Shown here one piece after another: positions 63,294 through 64,000 of a stretch of DNA of 64,000 nt. The DNA is from an uncultured Phocaeicola sp. (lineage in GTDB: Bacteria > Bacteroidota > Bacteroidia > Bacteroidales > Bacteroidaceae). The DNA lies in assembly GCA_944320135.1 (NCBI GenBank), contig CALUGI010000003.1, forward strand, positions 62,001 to 126,000, in the 5' to 3' direction. Below the pieces are notes generated by a model that ran no database searches, was not told the origin of the DNA, and saw nothing but the letters and a program-made list of their open reading frames with translations. Positions within the stretch are counted from its first letter, which is position 1, and each line of letters begins with the position of its first letter. The translations under genes were made by a program, and so were the position numbers.

Positions 63294-64000
63294 CTATTTC
63301 ATAACCGCCATATTCCGGTCAATCAGCTTCTTCAAAGTTTCCACGGAAGCGGATGTAGACAATCCGTCTTCCGGAGTGTTCATGCAATAGTCAACCAACT
63401 TGTCGACAGTAGACACCGCCACGTGCATACGTGTGTCGGAAGACGCATAATAAATGTACACCGTACCGTCCTCGTCCGCAATCCAACCGTTCGAAAACAG
63501 CACGTTCGACACGTCGCCCACACGTTCCTCTCCTTCAGGAGCCATAAAGTATCCGCCCGGAGACGCAATGACTTTAGTCGGGTCTTCGAGGGAAGTCATA
63601 TACATATACAGCACATAGCGCAAACCCGACGCGCATCCGCGCACGCCGTGAGCCAGATGCAGCCAGCCTTTCGCGGTCTTGATGGGATGAGGGCCTTCGC
63701 CGTTTTTCACTTCCTTTATGGTATGATAGTGGCGGAAATCAATAATCTTTTCTTCCTTTACTTCCGCATGAGTGATATCGTCAACCAAGGCCCATCCGAT
63801 ACCGCCCCCGCTTCCGGCATCGATAAACCCGTCCTGCGGCCGGGTATAGAGGGCATACTTCCCGTCGACAAACTCCGGATGAAGCACTACATTGCGCTGC
63901 TGGCTCTTCGATTTCAGGTCGGGCAGACGCTCCCAGGTCTTCAAATCTTTTGTACGGGCGATTCCCGCCGTGGCCGTGGCTGCGGAAAGGTCGCCTGCGG
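63294..64000 (-). CDS. GH130 mannoside phosphorylase, N-terminal part beyond window
   Basis: The frame is open to the right edge, so the N-terminus lies outside. The visible 235 or so residues read [20 protein letters not shown], then [78 protein letters not shown] and [29 protein letters not shown], the GH130 five-blade propeller with its phosphate-binding region. GH130_1 enzymes split mannosyl-glucose with phosphate to mannose-1-phosphate and glucose. Position beside the epimerase supports that role. Its promoter is outside the window, so membership in the AraC regulon cannot be tested here. Confidence 0.92.
   Translation of the reverse strand, partial: AGDLSAATATAGIARTKDLKTWERLPDLKSKSQQRNVVLHPEFVDGKYALYTRPQDGFIDAGSGGGIGWALVDDITHAEVKEEKIIDFRHYHTIKEVKNGEGPHPIKTAKGWLHLAHGVRGCASGLRYVLYMYMTSLEDPTKVIASPGGYFMAPEGEERVGDVSNVLFSNGWIADEDGTVYIYYASSDTRMHVAVSTVDKLVDYCMNTPEDGLSTSASVETLKKLIDRNMAVMK

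Noticed and set aside
1-64000. tRNA or rRNA genes
   Set aside because: I looked in the gaps for cloverleaf arms with GTTCGA-type loops and for rRNA sequence and found none, but a covariance search was not possible.
1-64000. Insertion sequences or prophage genes
   Set aside because: No transposase, integrase or phage structural motif is visible, and no long terminal inverted repeats flank any gene group.

Overview
This window comes from a Bacteroidota genome, most likely a gut Bacteroidaceae member. The evidence is two SusC/SusD pairs, lipoprotein-tagged glycoside hydrolases, promoters of the Bacteroides type (TTTG about 19-20 bp upstream of TAnnTTTG), a single-chain PurL, and the gene order carboxynorspermidine dehydrogenase, bcp, recA. 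Base composition looks near 50 % GC, on the high side for Bacteroides.

Bases 1-28000 are mostly housekeeping. They hold a partial outer-membrane barrel, a GHL10 (DUF187) glycosidase with a coupled 35-residue ORF, a UvrA, an SDR oxidoreductase plus mannonate dehydratase facing a divergent AraC regulator, a secreted HExxH peptidase, recA/bcp/carboxynorspermidine dehydrogenase, a double META lipoprotein, purT, an orphan GH13-type C-terminal domain, ilvE and purL. A cell-envelope group follows: an AmgK-like kinase fused to a RapZ C-terminal domain, MurU, LptD, an HD protein and NamZ (DUF1343). NamZ, AmgK and MurU together would release and salvage N-acetylmuramic acid.

Bases 28000-64000 are beta-mannan utilisation territory. 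Locus 1 (minus strand, 43735 to 27890) is susC, susD, GH5, GH2 beta-mannosidase, GH5, GH140-like, GPH transporter, GH78 and an SGNH protein. A regulatory block follows: an NodB-like unknown, a GH172 and an AraC regulator on the minus strand, and a divergent GH5 mannanase on the plus strand. Locus 2 (60281 to 50602) is susC, susD, a surface glycan-binding protein, GH26 mannanase and a sialate-O-acetylesterase-type esterase. An intracellular module (63944 and beyond to 60596) is GH130, GPH transporter and AGE-type epimerase, the known mannobiose to mannosylglucose to mannose-1-phosphate plus glucose route. The likely scheme is that surface GH26/GH5 enzymes cut mannan, SusCD import it, esterase, GH2, GH5, GH78, GH140 and GH172 enzymes trim it, and epimerase plus GH130 finish it in the cytosol.

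Three observations stand out. First, four promoters (both susC genes, the mannanase, and the operon that encodes the AraC regulator) share a 27-bp direct repeat with a 21-bp period that ends exactly 25 bp upstream of a -7 box with no -33 TTTG. This looks like one AraC operator controlling both mannan loci and the regulator itself. Second, at least ten non-coding stretches carry phased degenerate units of about 19-24 nt (GC-rich head, TTTCC-like middle, GAAAAC-like tail) that I cannot assign to a known element. Third, five genes between 28 and 50 kb carry single-base frameshifts, while the genes on either side are intact.
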